Positions 25,259 to 40,079 of a stretch of DNA of 64,000 nt are shown here, piece after piece. Under the pieces are notes generated by a model. The model saw only the letters and a list, made by a program, of their open reading frames with translations, made no database searches and was not told where the DNA came from. Position 1 is the stretch's first letter, and each line of letters starts with the position of its first letter. A program made the translations under genes and the position numbers. The stretch covers positions 49,632,679 through 49,696,678 of the forward strand of contig CM018047.1 of NCBI GenBank assembly GCA_008638375.1, in the 5' to 3' direction. The DNA is from Nyssa sinensis (taxonomy: Eukaryota; Streptophyta; Magnoliopsida; Cornales; Nyssaceae).

Positions 25259-26379
25259 GACTTTATAATTAAGTCGGTTCAGACTGATTTTTAATATAAA
25301 TAAAATAAAATAAAAGAAAAGAAAACTAAAAGGTTTTGACAATAGTAATATGCTCTCTTTTTTCTATTAATTTTTTAAGCTATAGTTTGTATTATAAATA
25401 ATTTTTACATTGGAACTCATTATTGAAGTGTCAGTTTGATTATGAAAAAGTGTTAATTAGCTTTTACATCCAAATCTTTTTCCATGTTTTGTCTAGTCAT
25501 TTTTTCCTACCAACCCCAAATATTCAAAGTTCCTTTCCTACTTTTTCTCCTTTTCGTTTAACTCGTTTTCTTCCATCCCTGTTTATTAGAAAAACACAAA
25601 AAAAAACTGTGTAGGACTGTCGTGATTGATGGAATGACTTAGTTCTATTTGGGAAAACTTTGTATTCTGAAAAATTAATCATTGAAAAATAAATTTTACA
25701 GAATTAATTATAACATAATTAGTTTGGTATTTGAGTTTATGATAAAAATTGTGTAAAAGTGATTTTGTACGGTGATTTTTTTTCATCCTTTGTATAATAT
25801 ATTGAATAGGATAATGAGTTAGATAGTGTGGATCTTGATAAGTATTGTATATTAGCATTTTTTTCACGGATCCAACTTTGTTATAAGTTGGCTAGGGAGT
25901 TCTAAGGGGATGGGAGCCTCTTTGTCCGGAGATGGGGAAGTGATTTTTTTTAAGAGTATTTTTGGTATTTCACATTATTTCTTTGTTGTCATAATTATAT
26001 GTATTTATAGTTGAGGAATCACATCTTATTATAACTCGTAATGCTTTCAGATCATAGTGAAATTGCAGTAGCCGGGGACGTAACCTTATTCTTGGGTAAA
26101 TCTCATAAATTTTTGTGTTCTTGTGTGTGCGTGAAATTTTTAGATTTATTTTCTTGTTTGTTTTCATGTCTCACCGATCCTGATTAGATGATTATATTCC
26201 TAACATAAAACTATTATAAACTCGAGTATATATAAAATATGATATTTTAACTATTGAATTGTCTAATAATTAAAAAAAAAAAAACGTGTACACCTCCTGT
26301 AATTGGGTCCGATCCTTATAGTTAGTTCGGTAATACTAATTTATTTTAATTTGACAAAATATTTAATGATACTAATTTG
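25259..26379. other. Upstream flank of copy B, no gene
   Basis: It matches 2527-3112 (shortened) and then 6512-7380 of copy A. At about 25505-25515 the flank runs straight through the position where Copia-A sits in copy A, giving the empty site. No gene was seen. Confidence 0.7.
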
Positions 26380-27181
26380 CAATGTTTTAAAACTCGGACC
26401 GGACCGGTCGGTTCAACTAGTTGAACCGTCGACCGATCCACAAAACGGTCCGATTTAACCCATAAACCCGTTTTAAGTTCAAAACCGTTCTAAAAATAGA
26501 AAATTGGTAAAATTGGACGGTCCGACCGTTGAACCGGTTGACCCGGTACTGGGTCAATCGGTTCTTGGCTGCAATTTTCTTTTTTTTTTGTTGGTATATT
26601 CAAAATCTCAAATTTTATGCAATTTTTTGGCTGAATTTTGGCTGAGTTGAGTTGGTCTTTGGCTGAATTTATTTTGGATTGTATTTAAAATTTTAAACTC
26701 TTGAAGTTTGAAACTCCATTATTATATATTTGTATCATGTGGTATTTTATTTTATTTTATGCATAATTATTAGTGTTTGTATCTTTTTTTTTTTTTTCAT
26801 GTAGTTGAAGACTAAATTATTGGATTATGTTTGCATTGGATGTTAAAATGATTTTTGTTATGGTCCTTGCGATTATGGAAGAATGGTAATGAAGTTTCAA
26901 CTTTCAACATTGTAATAAAGTATGTCTACTATACTTTTTTCATTTTTTTCTTGAAGTTTTACATATTAAGAAAATTTATATTTTATAAATTTTTTTTATA
27001 TAATTTTTAGTAATTTTTGTATAAATTTTTAAATTTAGAATATTAATAATATGTATTATTAAATTTATTAATTATATAATTATAATACCATGATTTAATT
27101 TCAGTTGACCTAACTATTGAACCGATAACCCGTAACCCATAATCCGAACATTTTTTTAATTCAATTAGTATGAAATCATTG
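26380..27181. mobile_element. hAT-like MITE, copy B insertion (longer relative)
   Basis: It starts CAATGTTTTAAAACTCGGACC and ends ATCATTG, and shares the GGTTCAAC/GTTGAACCG-rich core with 7962-8417. It is 802 bp long because of about 350 bp of extra internal sequence (about 26560-26945). Copy A has an uninterrupted site near 7390. The same family therefore inserted separately in the two copies. Confidence 0.65.
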
Positions 27182-28819
27182 TTAGTTTAGTAACGATTGG
27201 AAGGGATACATAGGAGTTAAAGTAAATCAGTGGGGGGTGTAAATGAAATTGAAAAAAGAAATGATTTATATGGGTCAAAGTTAAGGTGAGGTTGATTTAG
27301 ACACATTCAGTCATAGAGTGGGCCCCTTGACAACGTGATAGACGGAGGTGTCTCTAACGTTGAACATGTTAAAATCGATAATCATTCCAAACTTTTTAAA
27401 CAGAGAGTCAATGAACAATTCAAACCATACACATCCAGCCTTCTAATCACCTATCAGCAACTTCCATGAAATGAGACGTTATGTTGTGCAATTCAAATGA
27501 AACTAAACGCCGTGATTTTCACATGATAACTCATCATCATCATCAACAACTCAAAAATAAAATAAAATAAAAGAGAATTAATCCAAGCATAAGTGATATT
27601 GTACCATTGTTGAAATGGTCTAAACTTTTAGTTTAATTAGAAAGAAAAAAAGATTGTTTAAAATTGAAAAAAATAAAAAATAAAAAATGATTTCAAAGTT
27701 AAGTAACATACCGTATCTCTTTTTATTGAAGAAATCAGAAGTAGAGTATGCGGTGGTATATTTATTTTAAGTGACATATCGTGTCTCTTTTTATAAAAAA
27801 ATTAAAAATAAAAGTATTTGGTAATATATTTATTTTCGAGCTGAGTTAGACTTCTAAATCATATGAATATGTTCTTTGTAGTTATTGGCCGGACTTATTT
27901 ATGAGTTATTACACTTGTAAAGACTTCTTTTGTTGGTAAAAAAAAAATAAATAAATGAAGTGATGAAAGAAAAATGAAATGAAACGAAACGAAACGAATC
28001 TTCCTTTCGTGTATTTAATTAGGTTGAATAATTTTCAAGAAATTGTCGACAAGTTTGATTTTATAATGCTCCCACAAAATTTTGTATTGGCCTAATTTTC
28101 TAACACTCATATTAAACATAATAAATAGGAGGCCAAAAATTCCAATAAATTTATCCTCTTTCAAATTCGAATTTGAGAAATAAAAACTACATAGACAACT
28201 TACAACCTTCGGATATATCAAATAGGGCAGAGGAGTCCATACAAGAAAATAATTGACAAATGAAAAATATAAAATATACACAACTATTTTCACGAGAAAA
28301 TCTAATTAATGTATCTGTTTTATCTTTTTATTTAAATTTTTTTTAAAAAAATTATGATGAATGACATAATCTAATAAAATAACTCGGTGTTTCTAACATT
28401 ACTTACTTATATATTAATTTTTATTTTTTTAAATTCAAAGACAAAGACAAGAACGTCATTACATAACTAAAAACCGAAACAAAACTGTACATGCATCCCT
28501 TCCTACACAGTGTACGTGCATGTGCAAAGGGGAATAGTAGAGGCCAATCAACATAACTAAAATATTATAACACAAGCATTATTGTCACCAAACGCGCTTG
28601 TTATATCTAAACCAAAATCTTGTTTATATATGGCTGAAAATTCCTGTAACTGTTTTCATGAACAGTTACTACTCACGTTTGACAGTTATATGGTCCAACT
28701 AATACCAGATTTCCTTGACCCAATAACAAAAGGGTGCTTATCATTCAACTCAAAAGTTTAAACTCCTAATTATTCTTACCTACTTCTCTGCTTATATGAC
28801 CGAGAACCTTTGATACATA
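27182..28819. other. Upstream flank of copy B, no gene
   Basis: Matches 7390-7960 and 8418-9000 of copy A, plus about 500 bp (about 27850-28380) that copy A lacks but copy C partly retains near 53270-53760. A 92-codon minus-strand frame at 28015-28293 is AT-driven and unsupported. Confidence 0.6.
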
Positions 28820-29640
28820 ACAGATATGATATTTAAAAAAAAAGATTTTTATTTTAAAGTTATTATTATAATTTTTTAGTTTTTAATTTTAATTTATTTT
28901 TAATTTATCTAATTTCTTAGTTTTATTAAAATTAGTATAAGAAATATAAGAATCAATCGTTTTTTATTTGAATTAGTAGTCTTTATTGTACTCGAACTAG
29001 GATAAAAATAAGAGTTGTGATTTTTTAGTCAAAACAATAGTATTATAACTTTACAAAAATAATAGGTCTTTATGGTTAAGTTTTTTTATCAATAATATTT
29101 ATTTACGAATTTTAGAGAGTTTTTTCTCTTATTAGATTAGGAGTTTTCATGTTACTTTATTTCTTAGAAATTCGACATGTTCGATTCTTTTTCATGTTTT
29201 TGTATTGTGTTAGTTGGTATCAGAACGAGTATTTGTCTGGTTCCATGACAAATGACGAAATCGAGGACACAAATTCCGGTGACATTGGTTGTGGGACGGA
29301 GGTTTTATGGGTAACGATTGATGAACGCATGCAACAGTTTGCACAAGTCAACAAAGAGCTTGGTGCGTTATGTGAGATGTTTAAATTCGTATCAAATCAA
29401 CGTCCCCAAAGACAACTTGCTTATGGAGACGATTCAAATTTTGAAGAAGATGACGACTATGAAATTCATAGACTAAACAAGAAAAAATCAAAGATATATG
29501 GATTATTAGAACGATGAGGAATCTGATGAGAATTTTCGTCTGAAATTTAAAAGATACATGCAACATAAAACATATTACAGAGATCAAAATTTTCAAAAAT
29601 CTTCTACAAATAGTAAGATTTAGAAGATCGCCAAAAAGAA
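28820..29640 (+). pseudogene. LTR-retrotransposon fragment with primer site and gag start, copy B
   Basis: LTR-like AT-rich sequence leads to a primer-binding-site-like TGGTATCAGAACG at 29215-29227. An ATG at 29245 opens 90 codons (MTNDEIEDTNSGDIG...) rich in Asp, Glu and Lys, ending at 29517, with related coding remains to about 29640. The layout matches the gag start of a plant LTR element, probably Ty3/gypsy. No reverse transcriptase is present, so it is an old truncated copy. Copy A keeps a shorter, more decayed version. Confidence 0.55.
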
Positions 29641-30057
29641 AGGAAGTCCCAACGAGAGACATATTCATTTTGATATCTTTTGAAATTATCAGATCCCATT
29701 CAATTCCATGTCATTTGTCTACAATTCAATTCATGGGGTCACCATTTATGTCCTGTATAAATCAATATATATATATATATATATATATAATTTCAGTAGC
29801 TTATATAGCAAATTGGATTATAAAAGGAACCTAACCATAAACCAAGTCATCAATCATCATAACAAACTTGCATGTTACAATGCTTCATTTACTTTCTTCC
29901 ACTAAGACTTTTAGTTACAAAGAATGCATGTGACTGATCCCCCATTATTCTACAGTAGCTGGAACTTAGATCAATGCAAGTGAGGGTCCCTCACTTGTTA
30001 TTGAGACACTCTCTTGGAGAAATGACACACTTATCCCTCCTACCCCCAATTTGAGAT
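29641..30057. other. Flank of copy B, no gene
   Basis: Non-coding sequence with an AT microsatellite at about 29765-29789, within the part deleted from copy A. No gene or RNA was recognised. Confidence 0.5.
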
Positions 30058-30593
30058 AGGGGTGTTAATTCATGTTATCGTGTCGTGTTCAGGTCGTGTC
30101 AAGACATACTTATTCGAAAATATGTGTGAACCTTAACTCGACACTATTAACTAATTGTGTCAAGTTTCAAAACCCAAACCCAATCCATTTGTTAAACAGG
30201 TTACACGTGTCGGTACACTTAATCCGTTTATTTTAATTTTTTTATTTTTTAAATAAAAAAATTTACCTATCTTTTAACATGTATACATAATTTTCAGGTT
30301 TAGTAACTTTGGATATGAATCAAATCAAAGTAGAAACCGCTTTTATAAATAAAAAATCTTAAAACCTTGATAAATATTTGATGTGAGACGAATTATCTTA
30401 ACTCATAATATATTTTATAATTAAACATGTTAAGTCGTGTTAAACGAGTTGACACTAGTAAAATCCAAACACGACATGTTTATTAATCGTGTTATACGTG
30501 TCAACCCGTTTACAACCCAAACTCATTTATGTTAAACCCAAACCCGTTAACTTCGTACCGTGTTTGAGTCATGTTAAAAACTGACACTTCTAC
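30058..30593. mobile_element. hAT-like MITE rich in GTGTCGTGT words
   Basis: A 536-bp insertion begins AGGGGTGTTAATTC and ends AACTGACACTTCTAC, so AGRRGTGTYARTT marks both ends in inverted orientation. Flanking TTTGAGAT (30050-30057) and TTTGAGAC (30594-30601) form an 8-bp duplication with one mismatch. The inside repeats words such as CGTGTCG and GTTAACACG-like sequence. It has no coding capacity. Confidence 0.65.
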
Positions 30594-31141
30594 TTTGAGA
30601 CCACAGATTTAAGGGTATTTTTGACTTTCAAATTTTTTTCTTATTATGGCAAGAATATATAGGATGGTCAAATAAAAGGCCTAAAATAAAAGATAAAAAA
30701 GAATGCCGTACGTGTGTGTTTGTGGGGGATGGGTGGGGTTAGAACATAAGCTGGAACTGACTCATCTTTTGCCTCTTGGAGTTTTGGTTGATTTATAATA
30801 ATTAAATACCAATACCATTCAAATTATTTATTTTTCTGCAGTTCCCTACTAAACAGACCAAAATTGACCTCTTCATTGGCTTTATCCCCACCCACATAAA
30901 TTTACAAATACACCCTCATTTCCTCTTGTTTAAGCCAAAAAAAAAAAAAAACTGAATTTTTCCTAATATAATTAATGTGTAAGCAACAGCAACAGCATCA
31001 GCAACACCAAACCGAAGCTTTGAAACATATATTATATTTTAACTTGACTCAGAAACATAAGAAGTTAGGTTCAATCATGTTTATTAATCCTTTCTGATTA
31101 CATTGATTATCCGATGTGGAACTCCAGTCTCACAACTTACT

Positions 31142-31188
<47 letters not shown>

Positions 31189-31839
31189 AATAAGAAAAGA
31201 AAAGAAAGGGAGACTTGTGATAACTTGGAGATTAAGATCAAAGTCATCAAACTCATAATCTAACAGTCATTACTGTTTAAAAGTATACAACTCTTTATTT
31301 GGGACTTTGATCCCCTTCATAAAAGGATTCTTCCAGTGTCATCAGTTTGACCCCCTTCATAAAATAAGAAGTTAGAAAAGATTTGTAATTTTAAATAAAA
31401 ATTAATTAGAAGAAGATTTGATGACTACCACCTATTATAATATCCCTGTTCTAAATCCCAACTTTTCAACCATCCAAGACAGCAGCAGGTTCCAAAATAA
31501 CACAAAATCCAGATTGGTGGCTTAGAAATTAGAATAGAGTAATATATAGAAATCGTGATTTTAATGTCTTTTCTTTTTTTGGGATAAGTTAAATCATGAT
31601 TCTTATGTCAATTAATCTAAGATGGGGATATCAAATGCCACTGATTATGCATCAAATGTCTAAGTTGACACGCTCCTAGTAAAATAAGACAATATGTGCT
31701 TATATTAATGCAAAAATTAGTTCAAAAAATCACATGAGGGTTACACATTATGTATTATATTTAGCTCTCAAGTAATTTCTCAGATAAATAATTTAAATGT
31801 AAATATATATATATATATATATATTATAGGTGATAGGAT
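30594..31839. other. Flank of copy B shared with copy C, no gene
   Basis: Blocks such as 30735-30900 match 56465-56640 of copy C, which proves this is ancestral sequence that copy A lost. It contains AT runs at about 31151-31186 and 31803-31824. No gene was seen. Confidence 0.55.
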
Positions 31840-32585
31840 TTTAGTCTTGGTCCGAATAAAAATTAGGTGTTAAAGTGTCTTCATTTCACTTGAAATGGAC
31901 ACCCTCAATTTCTCTTACAACCAAGTAGAAACTATTCTCAAAATTTAAGAAATATTACAATTTTAACATGGAGATCCCACCTGTCCGTGAGAGAAATAGA
32001 AACACTGCCAACTCGAAAATTAGAGAATATCAAGAATATATGTTTTAAGTTATTATTAGGTTTAGACAAATTCAGCATTAATGGAAAGATTAATTACAAT
32101 AATTTAAATGGATCTTGCAAAGGGAGCTGGTTAATAATGATTTAATTACGGCCAACTTTTTACACCTTTAACAACTTTTCCAAGCAAAAATTATTAAATA
32201 TTTCCAATTCTGATAGGCATGAATCTCTTCTTTTTTTTTTTGGTTTAAAAAACAAAAATGCCCTTTTTACAAACACAAATATTTAAAATTTGATTTAAAA
32301 AATTGGAAACTTTTTTTTTAATAGATAATGGATATGTTGTTATATCACAATTCTATGTTTGAGTACCTACCAGATATAAGGTTTGGATATAACCATTTGT
32401 ATTTTTTGTTTTTTTATGTATTATTTTTCTCGAGGCTTTCAAAAATTAGTTTTTTGAAAGTCATTTAATCTTTTTTTTTTTAAATATATGCGTACAATGT
32501 ATCTAAATTTAAAATTTTATACCCAAATCAATTCCGAAATCTAATAATAATAATTACAATATTTTAAAATAAAATATTGTTACTG

Positions 32586-32621
<36 letters not shown>

Positions 32622-32634
32622 GTGTGTGTGTGTG
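31840..32634. repeat. Block shared with copy A 9516-10560
   Basis: Its first 490 bp are the partner of 9526-10020. The rest matches about 10280-10550 and ends in AT and GT microsatellites. Copy B lacks about 260 bp here relative to copy A. No coding sequence is evident. Confidence 0.55.
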
Positions 32635-35600
32635 TGTAAAGATTCGAAAAATGGAGAAATTTTTTTTTTTTTTTGTGATAGAGCAATATTTAAATGTCCT
32701 TAATATTTTTATTTATTTATTATTATTATTATTTATATTCAAGTTAGATTATGGAAATTACGTGAAAATAAATAAGCCATTAACAGGGACCCAATGATGG
32801 TAGAATAAATTCCCGGCTTTATTGGCGAGTTGTGATTTAATATTTTATGAAACAAAATATGAAACCGATACAGCAAAATAATTATGCAGATGATATAAAT
32901 TAAAAATGAATTATTAATGAAATCTCACAATTAATAAAATAAATAATGACGATACCAAGCCCCGATTTTAAGCTAAATTTACTGGCATCTTATGATGTGA
33001 TATTTTATGAAATAAAATATTCTATAAATATTAAATATGGTCCAATTTATGTAAAGACGGAAAACACTTAATGGAAATATATGCGATATATATGGATGGC
33101 CATATAAAGCATTATAGTGCTTCATGGATGCGTGGATATACATAAACCCATCTAAGCCCATCAAGGGCCCAAACCTCAGCCCATACAAGACTTAACATAT
33201 ATATATATATATATGTATATAATTGGGAAGCTGGCATATGCGTGTGGGTGTTAAATGAATCAGGAAAAAAAAAGAAAAAAAAAGAGAGGGAGAGGGAAAG
33301 GAAGAATGAAGAAGCGGCGGTGGTCACGAGGGGGATCATGTCGATGGCCATCGCGTCTCGCGTGTCCAAGCTCGAGTCAGAGACGAGGGATCGAGGCAGG
33401 GGGGCGACAGAGCAGCGATGGGTTTGGGATCAGCGATGGCTAATGAGGCGATTGCCAACGGCGTGGCATCGAGAGCCACTAATTAGATGATGGCAAGGGC
33501 GATCAATTTGTCATTCGGTTCGTCCGTGAATCTTGATGTCTTCAAGCTTGATTTCCAGTCCAATGATCGTGACTTTGTTAGATCTCGGGGCTGGGATCTT
33601 TGCAACTGAATGGGTTCGTCGAAGTGTGATTGAGTAGGTTGGGATTGTGGACCCAGCTGTGTTTGGAGATGATGTTTTTGGGATTGTGGCTGTCTCGGTT
33701 GATGGGTATGTAAATTGGAGAGACATATATATATTTGTGTGTTTATGTGATGCGTTGCAGGGGCTAAATCACGATTGGATGTGCGACTATCATGAACGGT
33801 GAGGGTCGACTGTCCTATTTTGTTTGGTCTCCGTTGGGGGCTTAGTTGGTGATGCTATGGAACTAAAGTAACTGGGCAAATGGAGCATGGTGTAGCAGGT
33901 CATAGTGTGTGTGCGTGGTGGCCAGGTACTGTGGCTAATCGGGAGCAGGGATAAATAATTGTTTGTAGTGGTATAGCTTGATTTGTTGTGGTTGAATTGA
34001 GGGAAAATGAAAGCTACAATAGGTGGTGTATATATATGTGGGAATGGATGTCGCGGCTATTGAGTGACGATTGAACTTGTGGGTGTTTTGATGGCACTGT
34101 CAAGAAGGTTACAGCAGTTTGGATTGGGGAATTGATGTTGTTGCTGTTGTGAATGTGTGTGTTTAGAGAGCAGCTTGTTGATGGGAGGCAATAGCAGCGG
34201 GTGAGATGGTGTGAGTTGGGGAAAATCACGTTAGATTGATCGTTGGATGGGGGGATCGAGGAGTCTGATTCGCATAAGGAGGTTGCTGGTATTGTAAATT
34301 AATTGGGGAGTTACAGTTGGGAGCAGCTGTTGAATGAGGATGTTTTGGTTTTGTCTATTATGGCTCCGGATTGAGTAAAAAGTAGGGGGAAAATTGGATG
34401 CAGCAGTATTAGACGAATCTGGGGTTCGATCTTGGTGAAGCCGTGGGGTTTAACCAGTGGGGCATAGAGGTGGCAGCAAGCAACAGACCTTAGGATTGAA
34501 GGTCGGAGACTTTTATTTGATTTTCTGTTACGGAGTTGGCTTATGTGAATCATGAAATATGAAGCTTGAATGGATTGAGGGAGATTGGATATTTGAGGGG
34601 CTGTTAGTGTTTCTATATTAGTGGGATGCTTAAGATGTTACTCACGTGATGGTTTGTCCTCTGTTGAGTTATGGATCAGAGTGATCAGTTTACTTATCCT
34701 TCTGTGGTTGTGGGAGGTTGATTCCGCTAACTGCGGCGATGTTGTTTTGATGCGATGTTAGTAGAGGAGAAGGTTAGCTAAGTAAGTGCAATTCTTTGAT
34801 ATTGATTTTTTTTTTTAGAATTTAATTGGGACTGGGGGTGTTTGGATACATGGGTATGAAATCAAATTTGGGCTAATTTGGGAATAGGGATAGCTTATTT
34901 CAATTGGGAGCCTTAAACACCGTTAGTAAAAATCTGAATTTCTAATTTGGCCTAAAGTTTAGTGAAATTACCAATAGACCCCTGACTTGTGATCATTATG
35001 AAATGGCCCAAGTGGGCATATATTGCCGGTTGTATATATTTATCTAATTTATTTAAATTGTTAAGTAAATTAACTTAATTAAGGAAATTAAAGCGAATTA
35101 AGACGTAGTCCAAGAGTAGTGAATGAAATAATGTTTTCTTTATGTCTCGGACCTACTGAGACTAATGGGGAGGTCCATTTTGCGAGACAGGATCATAAAA
35201 ATTTAAAAGACTCGTAGAGACACCAAAATGACCAAAATGCCTTAATTCAAAGAGTAGTCCAACGGACTACGATTAAAATAAAAGAATCGTAGAATTTTAT
35301 TATTTCAAGCATTCCGGGCTCTACCGTGGAGTCTAATTTGCGAGAAGATGCCTCAAGAACTAGGAACCGTGAAAGTGCAAAATGACCGTTTTGCCCTTTT
35401 TAGTACAAATGTCCAAACTGAATTCCGTGAAAGCCTAAATCGACTTTGTTCGATATTCCAGACTCAATAGTAGAGTCAATTTTAGTAAATAGAAACCCAT
35501 GAGATAAAAACATAAAATTTGATGAATAGCATAATTTAAATAGCAATAGACTGAGATGTATTTTATGATTTTAGGGACACTGATAGGACAGGAGAGGGCG

Positions 35601-36700
35601 GTCTGACCTTCTACATTCTCACTGTTTAGTTCAGCTACACATCAAGCACAATTTTCTAGGGTTGAGACAAACCCATCAATATGATATTTTGCTAAGTAAG
35701 AAATAAAATTGAGTTTAGGAGTAATTGCAATGTTGTTTGATTGGTTCTATGCCTATGTGTTTCTTGTTACCTTTCTGAATGTTTGGTTGAATGATAGATG
35801 TGAGCCATGACTATATGCATACTCCATGAGTTGTCATTGTATGTGATTTATGGAATTGTTAAGATGATGAATGTGAAAACCAAGCATGTGATTAAGTGGA
35901 TTGTTCATGATATGTGGATTTGTGGACTGAGCTGTGTGATTTAATGTCATTATTGCTTTAAGTAGAATATGCATAACTCAAAGCATGCTTCATGTGTTGA
36001 TAAATTGTTTCGTTGAGATTACGTCATTGCATGGTGGAATCAGGGCATATTGGCATAGTGTAATTCCTTGAAAGCATGATGTGAGTTGAGCACTTGGTTC
36101 TATGCATTATGAGGGTGTAGATCCTGCGGTGAAAAATCCAAAATTGGCCATAGCAACTCACACCGACGGGGACGGACCGTAGAGTGAAACATAGTACTCA
36201 GGCTATCGAGGAAGGACCGTAAGATGAGACATAGGTGTGGCATAGAGTTTGCGTGGGTGCGTCATGCATATTGATCATGTATTGCATTGAAGACATTGGA
36301 TGACATGTATAGATTAATGTACACTTGCATATGCCATGCCTTAATTTTGTTTCTTGCATTAGCACTATATTATACCAGCAGTTGAGCTAATCCATTCGTG
36401 GGATAACATTTCAGATGACACACCGACTACGCGAGACTTTGAGATGCTTTCATTGAGGATTTTATTTGGCCCGTGGGGCGTATTTTAATGTTGTACAATG
36501 GCATAAGCCCTAGATTATTTCATGATTTTTGTATATTATAAGGTAACAGGCAAAGCCTTATGAATTGTGTCAGAACAGGAATTGGGTTAGTGTATGGAAA
36601 TGCAAGTGATTGTACTTAATTGTCCTTTATTTCTTTAGTATTTTATTTTCTCTTGTCTCGTGACTCGTGCCTCGGGTTCGCTGGAATTCGGGACGTGACA
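32635..36700. mobile_element. 4.07-kb TG...CA insertion, possible solo LTR or non-coding retroelement
   Basis: Copy A runs without break from its GT microsatellite into the ACC oxidase upstream flank. In copy B about 4.07 kb lies between the same two points. It begins TGTAAAGATTCG and ends TTCGGGACGTGACA, so it has TG...CA ends. I found no long direct repeat and no polyprotein motif inside. Frames at 33242-34553 are short and low-complexity. A long solo LTR of a gypsy chromovirus or a non-coding derivative would fit. Target duplication is unclear because both flanks are GT-rich. Confidence 0.5.
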
Positions 36701-37450
36701 GTATATGTGTGTGTGTGTATAACATTTCATTTATTGATATGAAAAATACATTAAAAATTTGAAACATATAAAAAATAAAATAAAATTGAATAATGAAAAA
36801 AAATCTCATTTTTTAACTTGACTCTTCGACGTCTTCATCTTTCTACATTGTGGCGTTATAAATTTTATTTATTTATGACGTAGCTTTTTTTTTTTTAATC
36901 TCATGGATGAGATAACTCAAATATTACTACTCTCTTAGAATAAGTAATATTCTATTCGAGTAAGAGATAAATGATTTACGGAATATAAATAATTAATCAA
37001 ACGGAAGACACCAACATGAGATATGAAACATGACCTTAAAATATAAAAAGAATTAAATATATATAATTTTATATTCATAACAGAAAAAATTATTTACATG
37101 ACTCATGATAAACAACTTTGCAAGTTGCGTCAAAGGCCGTCCCCTTTAAGACACTAGTTATTATGAAAAGGAATGGCCAGTTACTTCGGATTAACATATG
37201 TAATAGGGTTTGTAACTATGGTGGACAGTAATTAGAGGACAGGGTGAAAAGGTAAACTGCCCAGGATTGTTTCCATGAAACTTCAATGATCCCAAGGACT
37301 GCAGCTATTTGGGATGTGAAATAGCTCGGCAACTTCCTATACAAACCTTTCAAAGCAACCAAAGAAATTGAAAATGGCAAATGAATGAAAAATAAGGTAG
37401 CGGCCAACCAGGACACGGCAAAGAATGAGAAGAAAAATGTAGCCACCAAA
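36701..37450. other. Upstream region of ACC oxidase B
   Basis: Aligns with 10560-11330 of copy A, with a short GT run at its start. It contains no gene of its own; the minus-strand frames at 37216-37543 are promoter shadows. Confidence 0.6.
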
Positions 37451-37500
37451 GTGGGTCCAATCCCACCAAGGGTATGACCGAACATTCATGCCGGGACCCA
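37451..37500. promoter_or_regulatory. Conserved GTGGG...CCCAC motif pair upstream of ACC oxidase B
   Basis: GTGGGTCCAATCCCAC at 37451-37466 and GGGACCCAC from 37493 repeat the arrangement of copy A at nearly the same distance from the TATA box. The second motif is a better match here (GGGACCCAC) than in copies A or C. Confidence 0.4.
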
Positions 37501-37578
37501 CACAAGTCCAAGTCCCACAGTCAACAAAACAGTCATAACCCAATTATTTCTTTCTTCACAGCTACAGTGCTACTCTAA

Positions 37579-39035
<1,457 letters not shown>

Positions 39036-40079
39036 GTGTTCACTTAATTTGGCCCCCCGGGGGGGTGGTGGTGGAGGGGGAGACAAGTCTCGATTCTAAA
39101 ATTGTTTGCTTCTTAATTTGGGTCATGGCTCAAGTGGAGTTTTCTTACTATTTGTTGCAGGTCACTAAAATTAATATCTTAAAACAGTATAATATTATAA
39201 AATAAATTATATTTACCGTTCCTTCTTCCATATTATTATTATTTCAATAGAAAACTATGTATGGATCTTAGAAGCTGTAACCCAAAAGGTAAAGACAATA
39301 ATTGAATTGTACACATAAGGGAAAGTTTGCTTACAACTTCTATATGTAATTTCAGGGAAAATAAATTGATTGTATCATATTGTTTCAAGTATTATTGCCA
39401 CAAAAACAAGTCAATACCCAAATTTCTATCTTTTTGGTTTTATCATATATATCTGATTTTTCTCAAAATTTTGAATCTCAACAGCATTATTCAAATGAAG
39501 AGAGGCCTCCTCGTAACAATTTCAACCCCAAGACTAATATTTAAAAAAAAAAAAAGTAGAAAATTGAGAAGAGTATTGAAGGAACCATCAGAGAGATTCT
39601 TTAAAAAAGTTATTTTGAGATGGTAAATATTTGTACTACACCTCAGCATTAATCAACTACTGAGAGTGGAGCAACAAATAACTATTTGACAGGATAATGA
39701 TTGTATACAGATTAAACCTTTTTCTTACATCCAGACTGACATAACTGGAATCCTCAAGGAAGGATCAGCACTACAAGATAATCACAAAAAAGGTTATCAT
39801 GGTCATGTAATGCACTTTTAGCAGATCAGAAATCTTCGAGCTAAAGGTTTAATTACCTCCTGGAAATATTCTTATTTAATTATCTGGTATCACCGTCAAC
39901 CATAAGTAGCGAGGAGATGGATCTTCACCCAGGGCCGGTTCTCGATTATTCAAGGCCTAAAACAATAAAGTGACAAAATTTTTTATTTTTAATTTTAATA
40001 TATATGTATGTATATATGTATTTAATATTAATACTGAACATATAAAACATATATAAATATTTTTAATATATATGAATGC
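39036..40079. other. 3' flank of ACC oxidase B and unit end
   Basis: Aligns with 12909-14126 and 59548-60646. The junction repeat is at about 39835-39990, about 100 bp before a LINE tail. The 99-codon frame at 39327 is not conserved as a frame in the other copies. Confidence 0.65.
39051..39081 (+). repeat. C6/G7 palindromic tract in the 3' UTR of ACC oxidase B
   Basis: GGCCCCCCGGGGGGG followed by TGG repeats and GGAGGGGG stands at the place of the G21 run of copy A. It is strand-symmetric, as if part of a G run had been inverted, or it is a base-calling problem. Confidence 0.75.

Noticed and set aside
24847..25260. 137-codon frame in copy B
   Set aside because: The aligned copy A frame (393-602) is shorter and interrupted, the composition is not protein-like overall, and no motif was recognised.
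33242..33490. Arg/Glu-rich overlapping frames in the 4-kb insertion
   Set aside because: They run through a purine-rich low-complexity patch, overlap in two frames and have no recognisable domain.
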